Numbered from the stretch's first letter, positions 26,348-35,882 are shown. The stretch: DNA of 64,000 nt from Pseudomonas uvaldensis (GCF_021271205.1 NZ_JAIWKS010000001.1:719072-783071); one strand, 5' to 3'. Numbers and translations: made by a program. The notes: a model not told the origin generated them from the letters alone.

Positions 26348-26809
26348 TCATTTGGGGCGCTTCGAAGTAATAAGGGCATCGAAGGCCTCCTTGTTCGAAC
26401 GTCCCTCCCGCATCCTCGCGACCAAAAAATCCGCATCCAACCCTGCTGGGTCAAAATGCTCTCGGGCATGCCGAACGATGCTCAACCAGAGTTCAAAAGG
26501 GACTGCTGTGTTATCACTATTTCTGTATCGATAACTTGGGCGCTGAAGCAACGACGGCGCTCGTAACACTAGGTCGTCACACAGCCGTTGGAAAATTTGG
26601 AAGGGTGTCTCGCTCATCCCTATTAGGGAGGGATGGGTGAGGCGGCTGATCGATTGGATAGCTGACTCGGTATCGACCTTGTGCAGATGCGACAGACGTC
26701 GGACGTCCGCCTCAAATGCTTCTGGGCCAATTGACGTCACTAGTCGTTCGACAGATTCGAGTTCTGATAGGTTGTCACGGCCCAGCGTTCTTACGTGCTG
26801 CTCCATCAT
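26348..26809 (-). CDS. Hypothetical protein
   Basis: A soluble 153-residue protein (MMEQHVRTLGRDNLSELESV, ending ALITSKRPK) with helical prediction and no recognised motif. It lies on the opposite strand, 88 bp after the TIR gene. Codon use looks like a genuine gene. No function can be offered. Confidence 0.55.
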   Translation of the reverse strand: MMEQHVRTLGRDNLSELESVERLVTSIGPEAFEADVRRLSHLHKVDTESAIQSISRLTHPSLIGMSETPFQIFQRLCDDLVLRAPSLLQRPSYRYRNSDNTAVPFELWLSIVRHAREHFDPAGLDADFLVARMREGRSNKEAFDALITSKRPK

Positions 26810-26899
26810 TCCTCTCCCGCTGACTAATTCCCTGGTTTAACGCTCAAGAGACCACTCTGACCCACTGGAATAGCATCGTGGGCATTCGGGAAATTGCTG

Positions 26900-27286
26900 T
26901 TATTCGTCATCGAGTGCCAATCGATGTTGTTCCACGTGCGCCACTTCGCGCTCCCAAGCCTCTAGAAAATCAGTCCAATCATGCCAGTAAAATCCTGCCT
27001 CCACGCGAGCTGCGGGCCCCAGAGCTACCGCAAAGCGGGATCTCCAAGGTTCTGGGATATCTGCATCGCGAATAATCCAGCACCCTACAGGATGAGCCTC
27101 CCTAGGCAGCCGAACCAGTTCAGCGTGGTCGAGATGGCAGGCGCTCAATGGAACATCATGATCAAGTCGTTCAAGCTCATCCAATCGTTCCAGGATCGCT
27201 CGTGCGCTTTGATCGCCTGGTACCAGTTCAGCGAGCTGCCATAGCGCCTTCCTTCGTTCTCGTTCTCGTAGCCAGATATCACTCAT
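26900..27286 (-). CDS. Hypothetical protein
   Basis: A 128-residue protein starting MSDIWLRERERRKALWQLAE, with a central HLDHAELVRLPREAHPVGCW and a Trp-rich end (FYWHDWTDFLEAWE). It is acidic and rich in Trp and Arg. It has no signal peptide and no known domain. It lies 90 bp upstream of, and in the same direction as, the 153-residue gene, so the two could be co-transcribed. Confidence 0.55.
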   Translation of the reverse strand: MSDIWLRERERRKALWQLAELVPGDQSARAILERLDELERLDHDVPLSACHLDHAELVRLPREAHPVGCWIIRDADIPEPWRSRFAVALGPAARVEAGFYWHDWTDFLEAWEREVAHVEQHRLALDDE

Positions 27287-27487
27287 CACGACGCCCTGGG
27301 AGCACGTAAGTACTCATAGTTAGTTGAGTAGGTGCTGCGCAGTTGTCCGTTAGCCTTATCCATAGATGCAAATCCAGGCTACGCCTCCCAAACGAAGGTC
27401 AGACGGGAGGTAGGGAGGTCAGTTTCATAAGTTAGCGGCCTCTCGACTACGCAACCGCAACGCATATCGAACTAACGTCCGCGATGA

Positions 27488-27985
27488 TTAACGAACTATG
27501 ATTCCGTGCTTCGCAAAATCGCTAAGCAGTGTTTTGCGACTAAGCATCGCTGGAAGCTTGAAAATGTTCCTGTATCCATACCAGAGCCCCATTGGCATGA
27601 TGACCAACCCGAGTCCAAATGTGGCCGTGGCAGCAATAATGGCCGCAGGAATTGAGCCGAGCGAGAACACAACACCTTTAAATATTGTCGATCTAGCGAT
27701 CAATCGGATGTCATCCAGATCGTATTCAACTTTCCCAGCTTTGTTTTCAAAAGCCAGCACCACAATGGTCTTTTTCGAGATTCTCTTGAAATACCAGGTT
27801 CGTGGAGTCTCGGTCGCCATTGCACCATGAATTTTCAGGTATTTCGGAACGACCACCTGTTTGAAATAGAATGTTTCTCCATTTGCATCTTCAAGTCGCA
27901 CTCGACTGTAAAGAGCATCAAGATCGCCTTGCGCATGGACGTGATAATTCTTGATCGTCACTGTTAATTTTTCGAGGTCAGCCAT
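27488..27985 (-). CDS. Hypothetical membrane protein
   Basis: 165 residues. The first 95 are a soluble, strand-rich part (LEKLTVTIKNYHVHAQGDLD, then TWYFKRISKKTIVVLAFE). Two hydrophobic segments follow (about 98-120 and 122-142, with ATATFGLGLVIMPMGLWYG), and a basic C-terminal tail. This suggests an inner-membrane anchor with a cytoplasmic domain. No family is recognised and no partner gene is adjacent. Confidence 0.6.
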   Translation of the reverse strand: MADLEKLTVTIKNYHVHAQGDLDALYSRVRLEDANGETFYFKQVVVPKYLKIHGAMATETPRTWYFKRISKKTIVVLAFENKAGKVEYDLDDIRLIARSTIFKGVVFSLGSIPAAIIAATATFGLGLVIMPMGLWYGYRNIFKLPAMLSRKTLLSDFAKHGIIVR

Positions 27986-28146
27986 TGTTCGTCCTTAAAG
28001 CATTAGTTTTTGGCAGGGGCTGCTTTTTATACAAACCATCATGAACTGCCTTGCGGTGTGCTCACAGGGCACTGAATGAAATTGGACTGCGGCAACTGGC
28101 CACTGGAACCACCTCCCGTGTTACGAGAGACTCGGGCAAAAGACTG

Positions 28147-28461
28147 TCACGAGTTCTGCTCGCTGGAGATCACGTAATTATCTCCACCGGCGGTACGCAC
28201 CAGTTTGAAGCCTTCCCTCTCCTCAACGCACCAGACGGGAGGCGTGGCAACTGTCATGCCGTCTTCCAACTTCCTCGATTGATCGTTGTAAACGAGCGCG
28301 ACGTATCGCTCACCTACTCTTGCCGCGCTGAAAAGGTAAGCGTCGACGTATACTGACCAGTCGACGCCCTGGGCCCGAACGACCTCGCAGGGCAGACCCT
28401 GCCAGGCGGTCTGCAGGTTCTCACCCCTCTTGAGGCTTACCGGCCACTTACGGTTAGACAT
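28147..28461 (-). CDS. Hypothetical protein
   Basis: A 104-residue protein (MSNRKWPVSLKRGENLQTAW, later VYVDAYLFSAARVGERYVAL and PPVWCVEEREGFKLVRTAGG). It is probably all beta. The ATG at 28461 has GAGGGAA upstream; the frame extends further but is unsupported. It is divergent from an XRE regulator across a promoter region containing a long inverted repeat, so that regulator may control it. Confidence 0.6.
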   Translation of the reverse strand: MSNRKWPVSLKRGENLQTAWQGLPCEVVRAQGVDWSVYVDAYLFSAARVGERYVALVYNDQSRKLEDGMTVATPPVWCVEEREGFKLVRTAGGDNYVISSEQNS

Positions 28462-28707
28462 CTGCTTCCCTCTCGACAATTTAAAACCACACCGGGTGAA
28501 ACCTAGACACACCGCCCTCTTCGATCGACAGGCCGACGGGACGCAATGCGATTTAGCGAATAATTGAGGGGCTTCTCGTGCAGCCCCACCCGAAGCCCCC
28601 CGTATAACGATCTTCAAAGCCAGGGCTGCGCGGCTTGAGTCCGTCATGCCTTAAGACGTCATTGGCTAGCGCTCCAGGAACCGCAAGCGATACCGCCAAC
28701 CCGCAAA

Positions 28708-28743
28708 GTACAGTTTTATACATTATATGATGTGTAACTGTAC
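28708..28743. promoter_or_regulatory. Inverted repeat in the XRE promoter region
   Basis: GTACAGTT and AACTGTAC, exact 8-bp arms, flank 20 AT-rich bases that contain possible -10 boxes on both strands. It lies eight bases before the XRE start codon (GTG 28752) and is a likely autoregulatory operator. Confidence 0.5.
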
Positions 28744-28751
28744 ACGCTAAC

Positions 28752-29267
28752 GTGGCTATATCCTCGCTTTTTGGGGACATCGCCTTGTTGAAGCAAGCGC
28801 TTGCGGCAGTCGTTCGGACGATCCGAGGGAATCTGGGCTTAACGCAGGAGAGCTTGGCTCACGCGGCATCGCGGACATACCTGAGCAGGATCGAGAACGC
28901 AGAGACCAATCCGACCATCGAGAAATTCGCAGAGCTGGCCGAGGCGCTCGGATTGAACCCTGTGTCACTCATGGCGCTGGTTCTCTCGACTCGCGACAAC
29001 ACCTCCGCCGCCGATGTCCTAGCTAAGGCTGCCGAAGACTTGAAATCCCTTGAGGCTAAGATCAGCACTGATGACATCAGGGCACACCTTGCGGGGATGA
29101 CTATCCAGAAGCGGCCTGCCGCGCGCCCATCCGATCCTTTAAAGCTGCAGCAGGTGATTGAACGCAAAAATGCCGGGCTGACTAAAGCTGAAACCGCCAG
29201 ACAGCTCGGGTTGAGTCGCTCGACAGTTGGCTTTCTATGGAATCGCTCATCCACCACTGACAACTAA
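28752..29267 (+). CDS. XRE family regulator with additional C-terminal HTH
   Basis: 171 residues. An XRE helix-turn-helix occupies about 15-72 (GLTQESLAHAASRTYLSRIE and NPTIEKFAELAEALGLNP). The C-terminal 35 residues (VIERKNAGLTKAETARQLGL, then SRSTVGFLW) resemble a resolvase/Hin-type HTH, so the protein may contact DNA twice. It starts at GTG 28752; a later TTG is possible. A long inverted repeat just upstream suggests autoregulation. It is similar in style to the short regulators found in pseudomonad islands. Confidence 0.75.
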   Translation: MAISSLFGDIALLKQALAAVVRTIRGNLGLTQESLAHAASRTYLSRIENAETNPTIEKFAELAEALGLNPVSLMALVLSTRDNTSAADVLAKAAEDLKSLEAKISTDDIRAHLAGMTIQKRPAARPSDPLKLQQVIERKNAGLTKAETARQLGLSRSTVGFLWNRSSTTDN

Positions 29268-29363
29268 TGTTGAGTGCTGCCTTGAGGTCTTAGCTCACCC
29301 ACGCGGGCCAGCCCTTCGTAGGGGTGGCTGCGAGAATGAGTTGTACCCATCCAATCACACACT

Positions 29364-30263
29364 GTGGTGAACGAGCTCACAGTTTCTCTGGTCAGAGCAG
29401 CTCTGAGCGATGATCAATCCAAGACAGAAGTCATCGAGCGTACCGTTGCCCGCATTAACCAGATTGCAAGCGCAGGCTCCTCGGTTTACTTCCTCGCTCG
29501 GTTCAAGCACGAACTGCCTGATCTGGATGGCTATGCGGCTCGTTACCCTAACCTTTCCTTCAAGAACGATTCGATCCATAGCTCCAAGGGCAAGGAAGCC
29601 GACTACGTCATTCTGCTGGGTCTTAGCAAAGGCAAGTACGGCCTTCCTTCCGAAATCGTGACTCACCCTCTCATTGAGGCCTTGCAGCCGAAGGCGGAGG
29701 CGTATCCTCATGCAGAGGAACACCGGTTGTTCTACGTTGCGCTGACCCGCGCCAAACACAGGGTTTATCTGATCTGCGACATGCTCCGATGCTCCCCGTT
29801 CGTGCGTGAGTTGATCGACGGCCAGTCCCCCCTGGAGCTTCAGGAGTTCGCAGCCAGCCCCGAGCAGAAGAATGCGATCGCGACCAACTGTCCCGTGTGT
29901 ACCCAAGGCAATCTGGTCAACCGACGAAACAAGACGACTGGCTCCTCTTTCATCGCTTGTTCGAACTGGCCTCGCTGCACCCACACAGAAAGTGGATGCA
30001 GGCAGTGTGATGCCCCGATGGTTCGCTCCGGGCGGTACCGTCTCTGTACCGCACCCGCATGCAGTGGATGGGCGGCAGTGTGCCCGAGCAGCGGGGGTAC
30101 CATGGTCTATCGGGAAAAGGTCAATGGTTGGGGCTGCTCATACTATCGTGTTGCAGACAAAACTCCTGCAGACATATGGAGCGGTTCATCGAAGCGCCTT
30201 CTCCCCTGCCGAGTACGTCTGGCTGCGCGGCGGATGACATGCAGCCCGAGTGAACAGTGCTAA
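29364..30263 (+). pseudogene. DNA helicase IV (HelD-like) C-terminal remnant
   Basis: Only the last third of a UvrD-family helicase remains. Motif V reads SIHSSKGKEADYVILLGLSK and motif VI reads EEHRLFYVALTRAKHRVYLI. A Cys-rich topoisomerase-type zinc-finger part follows (CPVCTQGNLVNRR, CSNWPRCTHT and NGWGCSYYRV), as in helicase IV. The ATPase half with Walker A and B is missing, so it cannot be a working helicase. The first bases coincide with a loss of homology, marking a deletion or insertion junction near 29360. Confidence 0.7.
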
Positions 30264-31024
30264 GCGTTTGCCGCGTAACCCGCCAAGATATCACCGCACC
30301 TATAACAGGCTCGGTTGAGAAACGCTTTACGTCCAAAACCGACCGGCATGATGCAGGAGCGAAATGTTCGTCGGTGGTGAATCAGATTTCGAGCTTTGCC
30401 TAAAGCGCCTGCCACCAAAAAACGATGCATCCTCAACAACCACGGTAAAGTTAAGACCCTACCAGCCAATCAATTAATCAATTCCCTCAAGATAAAAAAA
30501 TCATCATAGATTTTTTGAGTACCACATCACCATGATCACCGCTCTGCACTACCTTCAGCGCATCCGCTGCTTGATCACAGCCTAATCGTCAACCATGCCC
30601 CCCAGATCCGCCACTTACCTTCGCTCTCGGCCACCGCTCTGACTCCGTGTTTTTGATGAGTGATGGCAATCCTACTAGTGGCCTCCGGCCATCAGACCAA
30701 AAAGGTTGATCGGAGGTCATGCACCTCGCGCTGTATGCATGTAGCAAACGATCAGAGAGCCGACACCTCAAACCTTGTTAACCATTTTTCTGATGCGTTA
30801 ACTGACAAGGCTTACAGGTCAAAAAAATGGTTTACACCACCTACGGCGTTGAGCGGACGCACTCGGAATCAACTGGATCTCGAACATGGCTCCGCGCAAG
30901 GACAAAGCGCTGCATAGTCGCGAAGCCGCCACCATCTCAGGCAGGTGTTGTTTATGAGCAATCAAGGAAGGCATCCAGGTCGAGCCAGCCCCACCCTACT
31001 CACCTTCAATCGCTCCCCGCCTGG
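30264..31024. other. Intergenic, AT-rich hairpin, no gene recognised
   Basis: About 760 bp without a convincing gene. The only structure noticed is a perfect AAAAAATC/GATTTTTT inverted repeat with six bases between (30495-30516), extended by CTCAA/TTGAG. It could be a bidirectional terminator between the helicase remnant and the minus-strand operon that ends at 31025. Confidence 0.5.
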
Positions 31025-31711
31025 CTAGCGAATCAACAGGCTCGTAAGCAGGTGCAGGTGTTCATCATCATCCAGAGAAATCGCAACCGACCCCGATCGC
31101 GATAACTCGATCTGCACAGGCGTTGAGTTGTACGTGTAGACGATTTTGATCTTGTCGATCGGCGCCGGGCGCCCACCAGTGATCTCCAGCAATTTCATCA
31201 TCGCATTACCGGTCGAGGCGATATCCACCCGGTAGCTACTTTCGATATCAAAGGTGACCGCGCCGGTCACGATGCGCTTGGCCATGACCCTCGTTAAGCG
31301 CTTGTCGGCCTTCAACTGCTGGTAGACCGACGAGATATCTGGCTTCACGATCTCCAGGGCGAATGTTGTCCCGGCTGCAGCCCGGATGAGCTCTACGAAC
31401 GGTTTCAGATCCTTGGGCGGCGAGCTCATGCAGATCGAATAACGATCCCGCCCCAGCGATTCGAACACCATGTCAAAGCTGATGAACGTCGAATAACTCG
31501 ACTCGACCGTCTCACCAAGAGGGTTCGTGAACGACTGAGTGATATCCCGCTGCTCGTGGTACCGAAGGGTGGCCTTGCCATCCAGGATCTCAAGAATCTC
31601 GACACCGAGCCGATTCTCGTCGTTGAACGGCTGCTGCCGAAGGCCATGAACAAGGGTCTGAAAGTCAATACGAGCGGTCAGAACCCAGAGTTTCAGCCGC
31701 TTTGACTTCAT
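31025..31711 (-). CDS. Unknown protein, third gene of a candidate defence operon
   Basis: A 228-residue protein (MKSKRLKLWVLTARIDFQTL, ending HLHLLTSLLIR), probably mixed alpha/beta, with no motif I recognise. Its start overlaps the stop of the preceding gene (ATGA), so the two are translationally coupled. The operon is divergent from gmtYZX and made up entirely of unfamiliar proteins, a layout typical of cargo defence systems. It may be a regulatory or sensor subunit; this is inference from position only. Confidence 0.7.
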   Translation of the reverse strand: MKSKRLKLWVLTARIDFQTLVHGLRQQPFNDENRLGVEILEILDGKATLRYHEQRDITQSFTNPLGETVESSYSTFISFDMVFESLGRDRYSICMSSPPKDLKPFVELIRAAAGTTFALEIVKPDISSVYQQLKADKRLTRVMAKRIVTGAVTFDIESSYRVDIASTGNAMMKLLEITGGRPAPIDKIKIVYTYNSTPVQIELSRSGSVAISLDDDEHLHLLTSLLIR

Positions 31712-32886
31712 GCCATCAAGCTCCTTTCGATGTCGTCCAGTGTTTTCTGCGCCGCTTCCTCCAAGCGGATCTTGAGCTTCTGCTCAAGCACCGGCTCGGC
31801 ACGTACGGGGTTCTTGGCGTATTTTCCGTTGTTGTAGTTGTAGACACCTTTGACGATATAGGAAAAATCGCAGCACTTGGCCTGATTGCCAAATTGAGCC
31901 TCGAACTGAACGATCTCTGAACCTAAGAGCTTTTCGCGGGCTGTCCATCGAATCTTCCACATGTAGAAACCGTGGCCCTCCAGCTCCATGAGCTGCTTGG
32001 ACTCCAATACCCCCTTGCCCTTCAGTGATGCCTTGTCGATGCGGATAATCTTGTGAACCCTAGCTTCTGGCTGCGGCCTCGCCAGCTCGGCTTCCGGATC
32101 GCCACCATCCCCCTCCTCGTCCTCATCGTTTGAGTCAAACTCAACTGCATCCTCGATCACCAATGCCTCATCACTGAGATCCAGGTCATCATCATCTCGA
32201 TCTTTAGGGTTGAATGTGGAGACGTCGACAACATCGACCACCTCCATGTCCTTGAGGTTGCGGATCAAGCTGCGAAGGAAATTTGTCCTGATGCCGGCGT
32301 CCGAGATTGCTTCTAGGGAGATGGCGCGGGTCGCCACATCTTTGTCAGTGACAATCTCGATCTGGGAATACAACTGATCGGTGATGTCCTTGAACTTATC
32401 GTTCATGGGGCCAGTGATTTTCCAGCCGTTGCCCTGCTTCTCAAGGATGACCTCAGCCGTCTTCTCGACGACCTGGCGGAATTCAGCCTGGCTCAGATCA
32501 AGTTTCTGATATTTGACGGTGAGCTTGAGCTGATCGCCATGGATGGCTATTTCAGCTTGTTCGTGCTGGTTATCCACAAGCCACTCCTTGACGGAGGTAA
32601 GCGCGTCGGTCAGCTGATCTTTTGTAACCGCCGTGGTAACGACCACATTCGTGGTTTTCTCACGACTGTCACGGCCACCTACCAGGAGCGACAGGTTCCG
32701 ATAGTCGTAGTAGTCATGGAACAAGGCACTGAACCGATTGGCCAGGAATTTTTTGTCCGACTCGTTGGAGATCACGATTCCCCTGGAGAGAAAGACCTTC
32801 CGGAGCTCAGCGCTCGTCAGGCTTCGCTGCGTGAGCGCGTCATAGATCGCTTTGTCGGACGCGAAGTACAGGCTACCCATTCTCAT
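31708..32886 (-). CDS. Unknown protein, second gene of a candidate defence operon
   Basis: A 392-residue protein. The N terminus (ALTQRSLTSAELRKVFLSRG, then KKFLANRFSALFHDYYD) looks like a winged or helical sensor part. A strongly acidic linker follows near 230-275 (runs of Asp and Glu). The C-terminal 110 residues are rich in aromatics (GHGFYMWKIRWTA, then FSYIVKGVYNYNNGKY). The opening resembles what I remember of GapS4b-like proteins from GMT islands, but I cannot confirm this. It starts one base after the stop of the nuclease-like gene and overlaps the next gene by four bases. Confidence 0.7.
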   Translation of the reverse strand: MRMGSLYFASDKAIYDALTQRSLTSAELRKVFLSRGIVISNESDKKFLANRFSALFHDYYDYRNLSLLVGGRDSREKTTNVVVTTAVTKDQLTDALTSVKEWLVDNQHEQAEIAIHGDQLKLTVKYQKLDLSQAEFRQVVEKTAEVILEKQGNGWKITGPMNDKFKDITDQLYSQIEIVTDKDVATRAISLEAISDAGIRTNFLRSLIRNLKDMEVVDVVDVSTFNPKDRDDDDLDLSDEALVIEDAVEFDSNDEDEEGDGGDPEAELARPQPEARVHKIIRIDKASLKGKGVLESKQLMELEGHGFYMWKIRWTAREKLLGSEIVQFEAQFGNQAKCCDFSYIVKGVYNYNNGKYAKNPVRAEPVLEQKLKIRLEEAAQKTLDDIERSLMA

Positions 32887-32887
32887 G

Positions 32888-33931
32888 TCAGTCCCGCTCC
32901 CAGCCGATCGCTTCGGGCTTATAGTTCGGAATCGCGTGATTCACGATGTCCAGTTCGATCGCCTGCAGTTTCCGCTTGCGATTCTCGTCTTCGCCCCACT
33001 CAGTGACGTAGCTGTTGATGGCAGCGTTGAAGTTGCTGAGGATGCTGCTGTGATGGTAGCGATTGGCAACCCTGATCCGGATCTTCAAGTCTTTGTTGGC
33101 GTTGAGAATCTGGAACCTGGACAGGGCGTCAAAGAGGTACCGGAATTCGATCTCACTGCTGCCATCGCGGCGATAGTAGATCAGGTAGCCTTCACTATAC
33201 GTTTCTGTCGGCTTCATGGCCTTTTCGCAGTACGAGATCACCTCCTTGTGGTGGATGATCATGTACGGCGAAGCGATGAGCTCAGCGGTGGCCGCACGCT
33301 CCCAGTACTCGCCACTGGCCTTGTGCAAAACGAGGTCAGGGTAATAGAAGGTGTAGTTGTCCTTCGGAAATGTCCCTGCCGCCCTGAGGGCATTCACATC
33401 GACCTGAAGCGTCTTCAGGTAATTGATCAGTGAAGGTTCTACGATATGAATCTGCTGAGAATCCTTGATGTGCAGGTTCTCGCCCTTGTAGTCCTTGAAG
33501 TGATCGTAGAAATTCTTGTCGTACTCGTCGTCGTGGTTGTACACGAACAGCATCCCACGAACCTCATACCTCTCACGCTTAGCCAAGTGGTAGCGGGTCT
33601 GCCACTCCGTCGAGGCACGGGCACAGTCGATGGTCTTGCCCAGAGATTTCAAGGCTTTCTTGATCGAGTCCAGCGTGATAGAGCCCACCGCATAGCTCTT
33701 CAAATCGGTATGAAGGTACACGGCTTTGTTGAGATATGGGTCAGCGTACTTGAACACCACGTCAGTCGGATGCGTGTGCTCAGACTTCTTCAAGGGCGCG
33801 TGCGTTTCCTTTTTCACACACGCGAAGTTGAGGTTCGCCGGCCCCTCTTTCTTCCAGCGGAAGAAGCTGAAGATCTCGTTGGAAACGAGCTCCGCGAGCC
33901 TCGCAATTTTTTCGGTTTCGCCGCCTGACAT
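32888..33931 (-). CDS. PD-(D/E)XK-like protein, first gene of a candidate defence operon
   Basis: A 347-residue protein. Near residues 45-70 it reads HTHPTDVVFKYADPYLNKAV and then YLHTDLKSYA, which fits a PD-(D/E)XK nuclease core (Asp about 20 residues before a D-x-K). MSGGETEKIARLAELVSNEI forms an N-terminal helix. The rest (FVYNHDDEYDKNFYDHFKDY, then YTFYYPDLVLHKASGEYW) is unfamiliar. The ATG at 33931 has AGGA eight bases upstream; the longer frame is unsupported. As first gene of a three-gene coupled operon beside gmtY it is a good candidate for the effector. The fold call comes from a motif read by eye. Confidence 0.7.
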   Translation of the reverse strand: MSGGETEKIARLAELVSNEIFSFFRWKKEGPANLNFACVKKETHAPLKKSEHTHPTDVVFKYADPYLNKAVYLHTDLKSYAVGSITLDSIKKALKSLGKTIDCARASTEWQTRYHLAKRERYEVRGMLFVYNHDDEYDKNFYDHFKDYKGENLHIKDSQQIHIVEPSLINYLKTLQVDVNALRAAGTFPKDNYTFYYPDLVLHKASGEYWERAATAELIASPYMIIHHKEVISYCEKAMKPTETYSEGYLIYYRRDGSSEIEFRYLFDALSRFQILNANKDLKIRIRVANRYHHSSILSNFNAAINSYVTEWGEDENRKRKLQAIELDIVNHAIPNYKPEAIGWERD

Positions 33932-34427
33932 GGTCGTTCCTGTCACGAAATAAGTGCGCAGGAACGGTAGCGACCAAGGATCAAAAGCCCTTGCCGGGAA
34001 GGTGCGTCCTGCTGTGAGTATGGCTTCATGCCAGCACAAATTACCGCAAAACGCTGAAGCCGACCATCGTGACTTTACCCCCCGATAAGGCTGTTCGTCG
34101 GATGGCGGCAGCCGATACATCCTTGGCGCATCGCGAAAGCAGACAAAAAAATCATGAAATTAATGGTGGGAGCACACTGGTTGCTAAACAGCCTACGCTT
34201 GGTGTGCTATCGGGGCGCAGGAAAACGGCGCCCCTTGAATTACGAGACCTTGCGAGGATACGAGAGGGAGTCAATGTCGTGCTGAGTAGCACCATACGGG
34301 GATGAAAAGACAAAGAAAGGCATAAAAACTCTATCAATAAGAACTTTTTGTCATTTCAAATTGTACTTTACAGTCAATACCATTCCGCTCATCAGATTAC
34401 ACCACGATACGGGATGCTTGTCAATAT
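33932..34427. promoter_or_regulatory. Divergent promoter region between the candidate defence operon and gmtYZX
   Basis: About 500 bp without a gene. It contains a GGGGCGC/GCGCCCC hairpin (34212-34234). An AT-rich part (34310-34430) just before gmtY probably holds its promoter. It may also contain the recombination site of the island, but no repeat of it was found elsewhere in the window. Confidence 0.5.
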
Positions 34428-35882
34428 ATGCGTAAATCGAAGATTGCCTTGGTTGGTCAGGGCTCGAATCCACCCCCCGCGGCCTCGCAAAAACAGTCCA
34501 ACGCCGGTAATAGCATTGAGGCGATGAATAGCCTCACGCGAGTCAAGTGCGAACCACCCAGGCTCTACGAGACAGCCACAGGCGCACCATTGGATTTCTA
34601 CAATGAGTTCACCGAGCACCTTTGGGGCGAGATCGGCATCAGTTACTCGCGCAACTCGGCCATCGCGATGGAGAGAGGTGGGCGGGTGTTCACCGAATTC
34701 CTCTATGAAACCGGCGCCCTCTCTGGCCGACTCGACCCTGCGACTGCATCGAAAACCATGCACCTTTTCCCGTCATATCTCATCGACGGAGCGCAGGCCA
34801 AAGACCCGATCGTCCGCCAGGCATTCATCCGAACGGGCCGCAAAACGATCTCCCCCAAGTCTGCCGGGCAGTACATCGCAGGTGCCAATCGCATGCTGAG
34901 CGCCTGCAGCACGATCTCGTTTGAGCAGGCAGAGCTGACCTCTGTCCTGACCGGTCTGCCTCCCCAGACTCAAACCAATGCGTTGCCGGAACTCAATCCC
35001 AGGGTGCGCAGCCCTCAGGAGTTAGCTCGGATCCATGCCAATACGCTGCAGGTCAAACCCACCCTTGGTGCCGGCGCAAAGAAAGCCCGAGGCGGCCTGC
35101 GCGCCCCTAAGGTCAAGAAAGACCGGAAGGCCAAGCACATTGGCCTCCCACATATCCTACCCATGCTTGAGAACGCCCCAACGCCATTGGACGGTTTGAT
35201 CTGGAGCTTGGGACTTGGCAGCCTGAGGCTCTCGGAAGCGGTTGGGGTTCGCCTGGAGGACGTTGACGTTCACAAGAGGATCATTCGCGTAAAAGATCCT
35301 GATGGCCTGCGTGACACGACGAACAAGGAGCGCTTTGGGTTCAAGGGTCGCAAGACTGCGGTCGTGACGATGTTCGAGCCATTCAAATCCATTTTCTGGC
35401 AGAAGCTGGCTGATTACATGGCTGTGCGCCCCTGCTCCGACAGCCGCTGGCTGCTGCTGTCGCTTGATGAAGACACCTACGGTGTACCTCTCTGCGAACT
35501 CAATTCAAACAGCGTCAACAAGACGATCAACCGCCGCATTCAAGCCACTCAGAAAAAACTGAAGTTCGTCGCTCCCCAGGGAAACTACTCGTCCCACGAC
35601 TTCCGACACCTCTTCGGGGTTTGGGCGCGCAACTACGTAATGGTGCCGGGCCGACCCAGGCCGGGCCTCGACCTACCGGAAATTCAGTTGCTGATGGGGC
35701 ACGCAGATCTCCGGAGTACCGAGATCTATGCCGCAGATCTGGGCATCAACACCCTTGTGGACGTCGATGCTGCCAACGAGCTCGTGTACCACCAAGGCAA
35801 GGGCGAAAGCATTGACCACTACCGTGGCCTGGCCTACGGGCGTTTGAGCGAAGAACTGCTTGAGCGGGGCCCAGAAGCGTGA
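34428..35882 (+). CDS. gmtY: Gamma-mobile-trio tyrosine recombinase GmtY
   Basis: A 484-residue phage-integrase family recombinase. Box I is GLGSLRLSEAVGVRLEDVDV near 260 with the catalytic Arg. Box II is SSHDFRHLFGVWAR near 387 (His-x-x-Arg). LMGHADLRSTEIYAADLG near 420 carries His and the nucleophile Tyr. All key residues are present. It is followed by a >1100-residue integrase-like protein and a ~200-residue protein, the gmtY-gmtZ-gmtX order that defines GMT islands. The ATG at 34428 has a weak ribosome site; an ATG at 34524 with GAGG is an alternative. Its stop overlaps the gmtZ start. Confidence 0.78.
   Translation: MRKSKIALVGQGSNPPPAASQKQSNAGNSIEAMNSLTRVKCEPPRLYETATGAPLDFYNEFTEHLWGEIGISYSRNSAIAMERGGRVFTEFLYETGALSGRLDPATASKTMHLFPSYLIDGAQAKDPIVRQAFIRTGRKTISPKSAGQYIAGANRMLSACSTISFEQAELTSVLTGLPPQTQTNALPELNPRVRSPQELARIHANTLQVKPTLGAGAKKARGGLRAPKVKKDRKAKHIGLPHILPMLENAPTPLDGLIWSLGLGSLRLSEAVGVRLEDVDVHKRIIRVKDPDGLRDTTNKERFGFKGRKTAVVTMFEPFKSIFWQKLADYMAVRPCSDSRWLLLSLDEDTYGVPLCELNSNSVNKTINRRIQATQKKLKFVAPQGNYSSHDFRHLFGVWARNYVMVPGRPRPGLDLPEIQLLMGHADLRSTEIYAADLGINTLVDVDAANELVYHQGKGESIDHYRGLAYGRLSEELLERGPEA

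Noticed and set aside
30495..30516. AT-rich hairpin as a replication origin element
   Set aside because: No DnaA boxes, iterons or replication gene nearby; a terminator between convergent units is simpler.
31025..33931. Firm naming of the operon as GAPS4
   Set aside because: The resemblance rests on memory of one N-terminal region and island context, and the gene count differs; without a search the name would not be supported.
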